From: Candidatus Poribacteria bacterium
Lineage (GTDB): Bacteria; Poribacteria; WGA-4E; GCA-2687025
Length of the DNA stretch: 8,056 bases
Direction of reading: 5' to 3'
Assembly (NCBI GenBank): GCA_002687025.1
Contig: NYZG01000421.1
Span: forward strand, 1 to 8,056
Shown here: positions 1 to 5,769 of the stretch, piece after piece
Numbering within the stretch: position 1 is the stretch's first letter
How the letters are laid out: every line of letters begins with the position of its first letter
The notes under the pieces: generated by a model
Told to the model about the DNA's origin: nothing
Databases searched by the model: none
The model's input: only the letters and a program-made list of their open reading frames with translations
Position numbers and translations under genes: made by a program

Positions 1-1016
1 CAGACGGGGTCACGTACGTCGACGGCGTCAGACAACGCAACGAAAACGACTGGGAAGCCGCCGCCGGATGAACTTACACACCTATTGACGCGACCTCTAC
101 TGTCGAGATCACGTCGCAGCCGAGCCGTGCATCCACCGAGGAGCTGCTCCTTCTCATGGAGCCCGGCGCCGGACCAGCCGATCCGCTCCAGCCATTCGCG
201 GCAGAGAGCTCGAGTCTTCCGCTCGTCGGCTTCCACAAGGCCTCCCACTCTCAGCGCGAACTCCGACCACAGGGAGTGGAACGCTTCGCGGTGCAGGCCG
301 GAGGCGATCATCCACTCGATCTCCCGCCGCACGTGACCCAGTACGCCGGAGTCGCCACGGTCCCCGAAGAAGGGCAGCAGCGCTGCCACGTCGTCTGCGC
401 TCATGGAAGCGGAGTTCTCGATCTCCACGATGCGGTCGCGCTCCTCTGGAAGCGCCTGACCGAGTTTCTGCAGGCCGCGCACCCAACTGGGTGACCAGCC
501 TTGGCTCACCAGCAGGGCGTCGGACAGATTCCACAGCGCGAAGGCGCCCTGGCGGAAGATCTGCAGGTGGTCGTCCGCCTCGATAGCCACGGCGATCTTA
601 GCGCAGTTCGCGTCGACCTTGTCGACCAGCGTCGAGAGGCGCGTCCTGAGCCATCGCGGCTCGGCGAATTCAGCGGCCACCCGGCCTTGGACCTCTGTGA
701 AGCGCCCGTCGCGATCGTAGAGGATCACGGCCTCACGCACTGCTCCGGCGAGGTACGAGTCGGCCAGGAGGGCCTCCGAGTCGCCGAAGGTGGACAGGTG
801 GACACGTTCGACATCGAGGAAGTGCCCTTCGCGTACGATATGCGCCGCTCCCGTCTCGGCGTCCGGGTCGACGATGAGGCGGATGTCGATGTCCGACAGC
901 TCGACGGGATCGCCACGCGCCACTGACCCGGTGACGAAGACAGCGATGATGTGCGGATCGGCCTCGATCAGCTCGCCTGAGTAGGCGCGCGCAAGCTCGA
1001 TTCTGGGATTGGACAT
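1..1016 (-). CDS. Nucleotidyltransferase-fold protein, 3' end outside window
   Basis: This minus-strand frame gives 338 residues with no stop before the window edge. Seen: residues 29-45 carry the signature of the DNA polymerase beta / MNT nucleotidyltransferase superfamily, with G30-S31 followed by S41-D42-I43-D44 (the metal-binding DxD). A later acidic strand, D68-V-E70, could supply the third carboxylate. The rest (about 110-315) is predicted helical and has no motif I recognise, as in the two-domain layout of antibiotic nucleotidyltransferases and related small-molecule or protein NMP/AMP transferases. The ATG at 1014-1016 was chosen because AAGGAGG lies 10 nt upstream. The substrate is unknown. 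It stands alone, divergent from the flagellar-side operon, with no HEPN partner in view, so a toxin-antitoxin role is unsupported. The last 20 or so residues look less protein-like (lower GC at third codon positions), so the true C-terminus may lie near residue 305-318, hidden by a frameshift or an overlap. Confidence 0.8.
   Translation of the reverse strand, partial: MSNPRIELARAYSGELIEADPHIIAVFVTGSVARGDPVELSDIDIRLIVDPDAETGAAHIVREGHFLDVERVHLSTFGDSEALLADSYLAGAVREAVILYDRDGRFTEVQGRVAAEFAEPRWLRTRLSTLVDKVDANCAKIAVAIEADDHLQIFRQGAFALWNLSDALLVSQGWSPSWVRGLQKLGQALPEERDRIVEIENSASMSADDVAALLPFFGDRGDSGVLGHVRREIEWMIASGLHREAFHSLWSEFALRVGGLVEADERKTRALCREWLERIGWSGAGLHEKEQLLGGCTARLRRDLDSRGRVNRCVSSSGGGFPVVFVALSDAVDVRDPV
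3..71 (+). CDS. Possible C-terminal tail of a convergent gene
   Basis: From position 3 a plus-strand frame runs 22 codons to a TGA at 69-71. The tail it encodes begins DGVTYVDGVRQ and ends EAAAG; it is acidic, varied and protein-like, with mostly G or C at third codon positions (about 17 of 22). The antisense nucleotidyltransferase frame over the same bases has weaker third-position GC. If real, a rightward gene ends here and the nucleotidyltransferase gene runs tail-to-tail into it. The fragment is too short to assign a family, and chance is a realistic alternative. Confidence 0.3.
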   Translation, partial: DGVTYVDGVRQRNENDWEAAAG

Positions 1017-1026
1017 CGACCGATGT

Positions 1027-1033
1027 CCTCCTT
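1027..1033 (-). promoter_or_regulatory. Ribosome binding site of the nucleotidyltransferase gene
   Basis: The minus strand reads AAGGAGG here, a full match to the Shine-Dalgarno consensus, 10 nt from the ATG at 1014-1016. It is the strongest ribosome binding site in the window and fixes the start of this gene. It sits 10 nt downstream (in the minus-strand sense) of the 13-bp hairpin at 1044-1077. Confidence 0.75.
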
Positions 1034-1043
1034 GACATGCGGA

Positions 1044-1077
1044 GGCGTTCCGCGGGGAGGCGGCCCGCAGGAACGCC
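1044..1077. repeat. Strong inverted repeat (13-bp hairpin) in the nucleotidyltransferase leader
   Basis: The left arm is GGCGTTCC then GCGGG (1044-1056), the loop is 7 nt (1057-1063), and the right arm is CCCGC (1064-1068), one bulged A (1069), then GGAACGCC (1070-1077). All 13 pairs are Watson-Crick and mostly G-C. No T-tract follows on either strand, so it is not a typical intrinsic terminator. Placed just upstream of the minus-strand ribosome binding site, it would fold in the 5' leader of the nucleotidyltransferase mRNA if transcription starts beyond it. As DNA it could instead be a protein binding site. The function is inferred only; the structure is seen directly. Confidence 0.6.
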
Positions 1078-1114
1078 GGCTCAGGTAGACACACCCCGGG
1101 GATGCATTCCCGCA

Positions 1115-1135
1115 CGGGCCCGGCAAGAGGGCCCG
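1115..1135. repeat. 7-bp inverted repeat in the divergent intergenic region
   Basis: CGGGCCC (1115-1121) and CGGGCCC's complement GGGCCCG (1129-1135) flank a 7-nt spacer, GGCAAGA. It is a perfect 7-bp stem with no T-tract after it on either strand. Being about midway between the two divergent starts, it could be an operator or an RNA hairpin in the nucleotidyltransferase leader. GC-rich DNA makes short stems like this fairly common by chance. Confidence 0.35.
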
Positions 1136-1195
1136 CCCAGCCGAGTTAGCATGCGGTCTACGCCTCCCGTCTCGTCGCTGGCAGGGCGTCCGCCG

Positions 1196-1225
1196 TTGTA
1201 TGGGCATTTCTCATTGGAGTATTCT
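1196..1225 (+). promoter_or_regulatory. Candidate sigma-70-type promoter for the protease-flagellar operon
   Basis: TTGTAT (1196-1201) and TATTCT (1220-1225) are spaced by 18 nt and lie about 50 nt before the GTG start of the M48 gene. Each box matches four of six consensus positions, so this is a weak call by eye. It is nevertheless the most AT-rich spot in the otherwise GC-rich intergenic region. A 5-bp inverted repeat, TGGAG (1215-1219) and CTCCA (1224-1228) around TATT, overlaps the -10 box and could be a small operator. No convincing promoter was seen for the divergent nucleotidyltransferase gene. Confidence 0.3.
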
Positions 1226-1276
1226 CCAGGCTGTCTGTAGAGACACATGACGGGAACCCCCGCGAGGATGTAAGCC

Positions 1277-2203
1277 GTGCGCCTTATTTCCGTCGCGCTG
1301 CTCGCGCTCACGCTCGCGGGTTGCGCGGCCATCCAGTCCGCGAATCTCCTCACCACCGAAGACGAACTCAGCCTCGGCAAGCAGTTCGACGCCGAGATCG
1401 CGAAGGAGGCGGAGTTCCTCGAAGACCCAGAGATCGTCGGGTACGTCGATGACCTGACCCAGCGGCTGGCCAAGGTCTGCAAACGCGCGGACATCGAGTA
1501 CCACGTGCGCGTGGTCGTGTCGGACGAGATCAACGCATTCGCCGTCCCCGGCGGGTTCCTATACGTGAACCTCGGCCTCATGCGCGCCGCGAAGTCCGAA
1601 GCGGAACTGGCGGGCGTGATGGGTCACGAGATCGGCCACGTGGTCGGCCGTCACGGCGCGAAACACATGACGCAGCAGATGGGGCTCGCCGCGATCGTAG
1701 GGGTCATCGCGGGTGACGACCCCGGGCTTACGAAGGAGATTGTCGGCGGGCTCATCGCCGTCGGTGGCCAGGGGTTGCTCCTCAAATACGGCCGGGAAGA
1801 CGAACTGGAAGCGGACTCGTACGGCATCCAGAACCTCTACGACGCAGGGATTGATCCGTCCGGCCTCGTGACGTTCTTCGACAAGTTGCTGAATCAGGAA
1901 GGCGATGGGGACGGCGGGATCGGCCGGATGCTCTCCACACACCCGCCGACGAAGCAACGCATTGAGCGGGGTAAGGGCCAGGTCGACGCATTGCCGCCTC
2001 GCGCCGGACTCCAGAAGACGAGCGCGCGCTTCCGGCGCATACAGAAAATGCTGCCGCCGCCCAAGGAGCCGGCCGAGACGGAGACCTCCACGCCTGGCGG
2101 GGACCGCGATGAACCGCGCGTAGGCGTTCGGGTTATAGTACAGGGCGGACACAAGCCGGACGACCTGGACCCAGCAGGGGGCGACGCTGCGAATGGCGGC
2201 TAA
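1277..2203 (+). CDS. M48-family zinc metalloprotease, lipoprotein
   Basis: This is a 308-residue membrane-anchored peptidase of the M48 (BepA/LoiP/Oma1-like) group. These proteins cleave or help fold damaged or misassembled envelope proteins. Seen: a short signal sequence ending in a lipobox, L13-A14-G15-C16, so the mature protein should be lipid-anchored at Cys16. The zinc site is H117-E-I-G-H121, with E176 in the ELEAD stretch (176-180) as the likely third ligand. The family's later STHPPTKQRI block lies at 220-229, with H222. The catalytic domain ends near 265, and a proline- and glycine-rich tail of about 40 residues follows. The start is GTG at 1277, with GAGGA eight nt upstream; it places the lipobox at the usual distance. 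No TPR domain is present, unlike BepA. The 3' end overlaps the next gene by 11 nt, which suggests translational coupling. The exact subfamily and substrate are unknown. Confidence 0.92.
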   Translation: MRLISVALLALTLAGCAAIQSANLLTTEDELSLGKQFDAEIAKEAEFLEDPEIVGYVDDLTQRLAKVCKRADIEYHVRVVVSDEINAFAVPGGFLYVNLGLMRAAKSEAELAGVMGHEIGHVVGRHGAKHMTQQMGLAAIVGVIAGDDPGLTKEIVGGLIAVGGQGLLLKYGREDELEADSYGIQNLYDAGIDPSGLVTFFDKLLNQEGDGDGGIGRMLSTHPPTKQRIERGKGQVDALPPRAGLQKTSARFRRIQKMLPPPKEPAETETSTPGGDRDEPRVGVRVIVQGGHKPDDLDPAGGDAANGG

Positions 2204-3773
2204 GAAAATCCCGACGCAAGAGGAACTGCAAGAGGATCTCGCGGAGTTCCTCCGTCAGAAGTACGGCGACCACGTGCAACTCGGCGTGCAGGTCCAGGGC
2301 CATGCGGAGCGCGAGACCGAGGTCGAGCCTCCAGAGTCGGAGGACAACGAGGAACTCAAGAGGCGTATCCTCGAGTTCGACATGACTCCCAAGGAGGTGA
2401 AGGCGTACCTCGACCGGTTCGTCATCGGCCAGGAGGACTCCAAACGCGCCCTCGCCATCGCCATCTGCGACCACTATAACCACATCCGCGAGTGCGAGCA
2501 CGATCCCGAGCTGAGGGAAGCCGACTACTCCAAGCAGAACGTGCTGATGGTCGGCCCAACCGGCGTCGGCAAGACCTACCTCATACGCACGCTGGCCAAA
2601 CTCGTCGGCGTGCCGTTCGTGAAGGCGGACGCGACGAAGTTCAGCGAGACGGGGTATGTCGGGGGCAACGTCGAGGACCTCGTGCGCGACCTCGTGACTC
2701 AGGCCGACGGCGATCTGGAGCTCGCGCAGTACGGCATCGTCTACCTCGACGAGGTGGACAAGGTCGCCACGCCGCCGAACATCATCGGGCGCGACGTAAG
2801 CGGCCGCGGCGTGCAGATGAACCTGCTCAAGCTGATGGAGGAGACCGACGTCGATCTCCGCTCGCCGTTCGACCCCACGAGCCAGATGCAGGCGGCGATG
2901 GAGTTCCAGAAGAAGGGCAAGGTTGAGAAGCCGACCATCAACACGCGGTACATCCTCTTCATCGTCAGCGGAGCGTTCACGAACCTCGTCGACCTCGTGA
3001 AGAAGCGCGCGCACAAGACCACGTTGGGATTCGGCGGCAACGTCGAACGTGACGACGACGCGGAGTACCTCGCCCAGGCCATTTCGGAGGACTTCGTCAA
3101 GTTCGGATTCGAGCCGGAGTTTGTCGGCAGGCTGCCGGTGCACGTGTTCTGCCACCAGCTCTCGGTGGGGCATCTGTTCGAGATACTCCAGCACTCCGAA
3201 GGGTCGATCATCCGTCAGTACGAGCGCGCCTTCCGCGCCTACGGGGTCGAGGTGATCTTCGAGGAGGAGGGCCTCCAGGCGATCGCCGAGTTGGCGCACG
3301 AGGAAAAGACCGGCGCGCGGGGGCTGATGACCGTCTGCGAGCGGCTGTTCCGCGACTTCAAGTACGAGCTCCCGGCCACGGACGTGACCATGTTCGTCGT
3401 CAACCGCGAACTGGCGGACAGCCCTGCCGACGTGCTCGAACGGCTCCTGGCCGATCCGGGGTTCCGGCAGCGGTCGGTCGGCCGGTACATCCTGTCGCGC
3501 TACGCGGCGAAGTTCCTCGAAGAGACTGAGATCGAGTTGGAGTTCGCCGAAGATGCCATCGACGCGCTGTGCGACAAAGCCGTCGGATCGGGCGACGAAC
3601 TGTTCGGCGTGGCTCTGACGATGTTCCACGACTACGAACATGGCCTGAGCCTCGTGCGGCGCAACACGGGCAAGGCGTCGTTCGTGATAACGCGCGAGGT
3701 GGTCGAGAACCCGGACGGCGTGCTGAGCGACTGGATTCGCGAGTCGTACACCGATCAGGAGCCGACCGCGTAA
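2193..3773 (+). CDS. Divergent ClpX-like AAA+ unfoldase with duplicated small domain
   Basis: This 526-residue protein is an ATP-driven unfoldase of the ClpX branch. Seen: Walker A GPTGVGKT (121-128), pore loop GYVG (154-157), Walker B ending LDEVD (185-189), a pore-2-like RDVSGRGVQ (200-208), the PEFVGRLP arginine-finger block (308-315, R313) and sensor-2 GAR (374-376). An LGF tripeptide (278-280) sits where ClpX has its ClpP-docking IGF loop. Differences from ClpX (about 420 residues): no four-cysteine zinc domain at the N-terminus, which is instead a charged 60-residue segment; no RKH motif in the 220-250 loop; and about 105 extra C-terminal residues. That extension (437-515) aligns with the protein's own small domain (343-419), but its sensor-2 arginine is gone. 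The ATG at 2193 follows AGGGGG by 11 nt. ATP hydrolysis seems intact; partner protease and substrates are unknown. HslU is less likely because it lacks the GYVG/LGF combination in this arrangement. Confidence 0.88.
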   Translation: MAAKKIPTQEELQEDLAEFLRQKYGDHVQLGVQVQGHAERETEVEPPESEDNEELKRRILEFDMTPKEVKAYLDRFVIGQEDSKRALAIAICDHYNHIRECEHDPELREADYSKQNVLMVGPTGVGKTYLIRTLAKLVGVPFVKADATKFSETGYVGGNVEDLVRDLVTQADGDLELAQYGIVYLDEVDKVATPPNIIGRDVSGRGVQMNLLKLMEETDVDLRSPFDPTSQMQAAMEFQKKGKVEKPTINTRYILFIVSGAFTNLVDLVKKRAHKTTLGFGGNVERDDDAEYLAQAISEDFVKFGFEPEFVGRLPVHVFCHQLSVGHLFEILQHSEGSIIRQYERAFRAYGVEVIFEEEGLQAIAELAHEEKTGARGLMTVCERLFRDFKYELPATDVTMFVVNRELADSPADVLERLLADPGFRQRSVGRYILSRYAAKFLEETEIELEFAEDAIDALCDKAVGSGDELFGVALTMFHDYEHGLSLVRRNTGKASFVITREVVENPDGVLSDWIRESYTDQEPTA

Positions 3774-3776
3774 CGC

Positions 3777-4553
3777 ATGGAATTCCTGCAGACGCCAACG
3801 CTAGCGGCGTTTCTGCTGGTGCTGTTTCGCACCAGCGGGATGATGCTCGTCGCGCCGCTCTTCGGCGACCGGCCGGTGCCGATGACCGTGAAGATTTCCC
3901 TTGCGTTGGTGCTCGCGTTGGTTCTGTTCCCCGTCCTGCCGGTTCAGCAATTCCACGACGTGTTGACCACGACGGGCTACGCAATCATCATCTTCAAGGA
4001 GTTGCTGATCGGCATCGTGATCGGCTACGCGGCGCAGACCGTGTTCGCTGGCGCCATGATGGCGGGTCAGCTCATCAGCTTCCAGATGGGTCTCGCCCTT
4101 GCGCGGGCGTTGGACCCGGTGGCGGGCGTGCAGAGCACGCTCATATCGGTGCTGTACCGGTGGGTGGCGCTGATGACCTTTGTCGCGGTGGGAGGTCCCC
4201 TTCATCTTTTGGTGGCGATGGGCGACAGCTACAAGATGATCGGCTTCGGGCAGGCCGTGTTTGACGGCAGGGCGCTGCAACTGATCCTCAACCTGCTGAA
4301 CGATCTGTTCAAGATAGCGATCCGCATCGCGGCGCCGTCGACGGTCGTTCTGTTCTTCACGAACTCGGTGCTTGCGATCATGGGTCGCGCGATGCCGCAG
4401 ATGCACATCTTCCTCGTGGGTTTGCCGCTGACGATGCTACTGGGATATACCATTCTGGCGCTGTCGGTGGCGGGTGTGGTGGCGCTGTTCCCGGACTTGT
4501 ATCTGCATCTGCGCATCGCCACGGGGTATCTGCTGGACGCGATGAGCCCCTGA
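3777..4553 (+). CDS. fliR: Flagellar biosynthetic protein FliR
   Basis: FliR is an integral inner-membrane part of the export gate (with FliP, FliQ, FlhB and FlhA) that passes flagellar subunits into the growing structure. The 258 residues match the usual family length. Seen: about six hydrophobic segments (roughly 8-28, 37-57, 68-92, 122-147, 174-196, 209-236); the family block AGQLISFQMGLA (96-107) followed by a DP pair (113-114); and the late GRAMPQMHIFLVGLPL block (203-218). The start is ATG at 3777, 3 nt after the unfoldase stop; AGGAG lies 15 nt upstream, a long spacing, so coupling to the preceding gene is likely. The homologous T3SS protein (SctT/YscT) is the alternative, but flhF in the same operon favours flagella. 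Its usual partners fliP and fliQ are not in the window, and a ClpX-like gene occupies their customary place upstream. Confidence 0.95.
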   Translation: MEFLQTPTLAAFLLVLFRTSGMMLVAPLFGDRPVPMTVKISLALVLALVLFPVLPVQQFHDVLTTTGYAIIIFKELLIGIVIGYAAQTVFAGAMMAGQLISFQMGLALARALDPVAGVQSTLISVLYRWVALMTFVAVGGPLHLLVAMGDSYKMIGFGQAVFDGRALQLILNLLNDLFKIAIRIAAPSTVVLFFTNSVLAIMGRAMPQMHIFLVGLPLTMLLGYTILALSVAGVVALFPDLYLHLRIATGYLLDAMSP

Positions 4554-4571
4554 TGACCGGCGAAAGAGGCC

Positions 4572-5744
4572 ATGGCAGACGAACAAGAAAAAACTGAAGA
4601 CCCATCGCCTAGGAAGATCGAAGAGGCGCGCGAAGAAGGCACCGTCGCGCGCTCTTCGGAAGTGCCTATCGCCCTGGGTCTGCTGGCGGCGATTCTCGCC
4701 CTACGCGTGAGCGCAGAGAGCATCGTCACCAATCTCGAGCACGTGATGAAGTTCTACTTCTCCGCAGTCGGCCAGTACGTCGGCGAGGACGTCACGATCA
4801 TGCGGATTGAGGAGTTGTCCGGGCACAGCGTGCGTTTCCTCGTCGCGATTATGGGGCCGCTGTTTCTGACGCTGTTCTGCATGGCGCTGTTCTCGAACTT
4901 GATTCAGATCGGGCCGATGTTCTCGGTCAAAGCCCTGGCTCCCAAGCTCAGCCGAGTGTCTCTGAGCAAGGGCCTCGGCTCGATGTTCTCGCAGCGGAGC
5001 ATCGTCGAGGCGGTCAAAGGCCTGCTGAAGGTGATCCTGCTGCTCTCGCTCGCCTATCGCATGATCATAAACCAGGTGCCGATGATCCTCGCGCTACCCC
5101 GGGGCGGACACGAGCCGGTGATAAAGGTCATGACTTGGCTCGTGTATCGGCTGGCGCTGGTCATGGTGATCGTGTTCACGATCCTCGCCGCTATCGACTA
5201 CGTGTACCAACGCTGGCGCCATTTCCAGAATCTGCGCATGAGTCGCGAAGAGGTGAAGGAAGAGACGAAGCAGTACGAGGGTGATCCTCAGACCAAGGGG
5301 CGCATCCGCTCCATCCAGCGGGACCTCGCGCGACAACGGATGATGGGAGACGTCCCCGAGGCGTCGGTTGTCATCACGAACCCGACGGAAATCGCGGTCG
5401 CGCTGAAGTACGAGCAGGATTCCATGGAGGCGCCGAGGGTTGTGGCCAAAGGCCAACGCCTCATCGCGCAGCGCATCAAGGCCCTCGCGAAGGAAAACCG
5501 CGTGCCGATCATGGAGGACAAGCCTCTGGCCCGGGCGATCTATGCGGAAGTGCCGCTGGGTGGCGAAATCGGCAGCCAATACTACCGAGCCGTGGCCGAA
5601 ATCCTCGCCTACGTCTATCGACTGCGCCGGCCGATGGCGCGGCATCTCGCCCAAAATCCACCCGCGAACGCCCCCGCGCAGTCGCCCACGGGGTCCGCGC
5701 CTCCCGCGGCCTCGCCGGGCGTCGCCCCTGCCGCAGGTTCGTGA
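4572..5744 (+). CDS. flhB: Flagellar export switch protein FlhB, NPTE variant
   Basis: FlhB is the inner-membrane export component that switches the apparatus from rod/hook to filament substrates after self-cleavage in its cytoplasmic domain. The 390 residues begin with the family's basic N-terminus (EKTEDPSPRKIEEAREEGTV, residues 6-25). Four membrane segments follow (about 31-47, 87-112, 146-166, 185-210). The linker contains SREEVKEETKQYEGDPQTKG (224-243), and the cytoplasmic domain runs to about 352. The autocleavage motif, normally N-P-T-H, reads N270-P271-T272-E273 (codons 5379-5390). GAA differs from both His codons at two positions, so one base error cannot explain it. After it, IAVALKY and the MEDKPLARAIY stretch are normal. 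A 36-residue Ala/Pro-rich tail ends the protein. The ATG at 4572 is preceded by AAGAGG only 2 nt away, an unusually tight spacing; the family N-terminus supports this start. The gene is 18 nt from fliR. Confidence 0.95.
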   Translation: MADEQEKTEDPSPRKIEEAREEGTVARSSEVPIALGLLAAILALRVSAESIVTNLEHVMKFYFSAVGQYVGEDVTIMRIEELSGHSVRFLVAIMGPLFLTLFCMALFSNLIQIGPMFSVKALAPKLSRVSLSKGLGSMFSQRSIVEAVKGLLKVILLLSLAYRMIINQVPMILALPRGGHEPVIKVMTWLVYRLALVMVIVFTILAAIDYVYQRWRHFQNLRMSREEVKEETKQYEGDPQTKGRIRSIQRDLARQRMMGDVPEASVVITNPTEIAVALKYEQDSMEAPRVVAKGQRLIAQRIKALAKENRVPIMEDKPLARAIYAEVPLGGEIGSQYYRAVAEILAYVYRLRRPMARHLAQNPPANAPAQSPTGSAPPAASPGVAPAAGS

Positions 5745-5769
5745 TAGGTCGCAATAGGATGAGCGCAGG

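Larger units (their letters stand above)
1034..1276. other. Divergent intergenic region
   Basis: This stretch of about 240 bases separates the divergent nucleotidyltransferase and M48 protease genes. It holds the two inverted repeats, the weak rightward promoter and an eight-codon frame (1247-1273, ATG to TAA) that ends three nt before the GTG start of the protease. I see no tRNA, T-rich terminator or longer protein-like frame in it. Confidence 0.7.

Noticed and set aside
85..926. Plus-strand open frames opposite the nucleotidyltransferase gene
   Set aside because: They lack recognisable motifs, while the minus strand carries the GS...DxD signature and a full ribosome binding site.
1..1016. 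MNT/HEPN toxin-antitoxin or defence system
   Set aside because: MNT antitoxins are short and paired with a HEPN gene; this protein is over 300 residues and has no such partner in the window.
1044..1135. Intrinsic terminators at the two intergenic hairpins
   Set aside because: Neither stem is followed by a T-tract on either strand.
2134..2139. TATAGT as an internal -10 box before the ClpX-like gene
   Set aside because: No -35-like sequence lies at a proper distance and there is no extended -10 TG; it falls inside the protease coding tail.
2133..3641. A 502-codon antisense open frame opposite the ClpX-like gene
   Set aside because: It mirrors the strong codon bias of the plus-strand gene, has a repetitive Val/Leu/Arg/His/Glu composition with no motif, and the plus strand holds unmistakable AAA+ motifs.
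3777..5744. Non-flagellar type III secretion proteins (SctT/SctU) instead of FliR/FlhB
   Set aside because: Adjacent flhF and the FlhB-type N-terminus favour the flagellar assignment.
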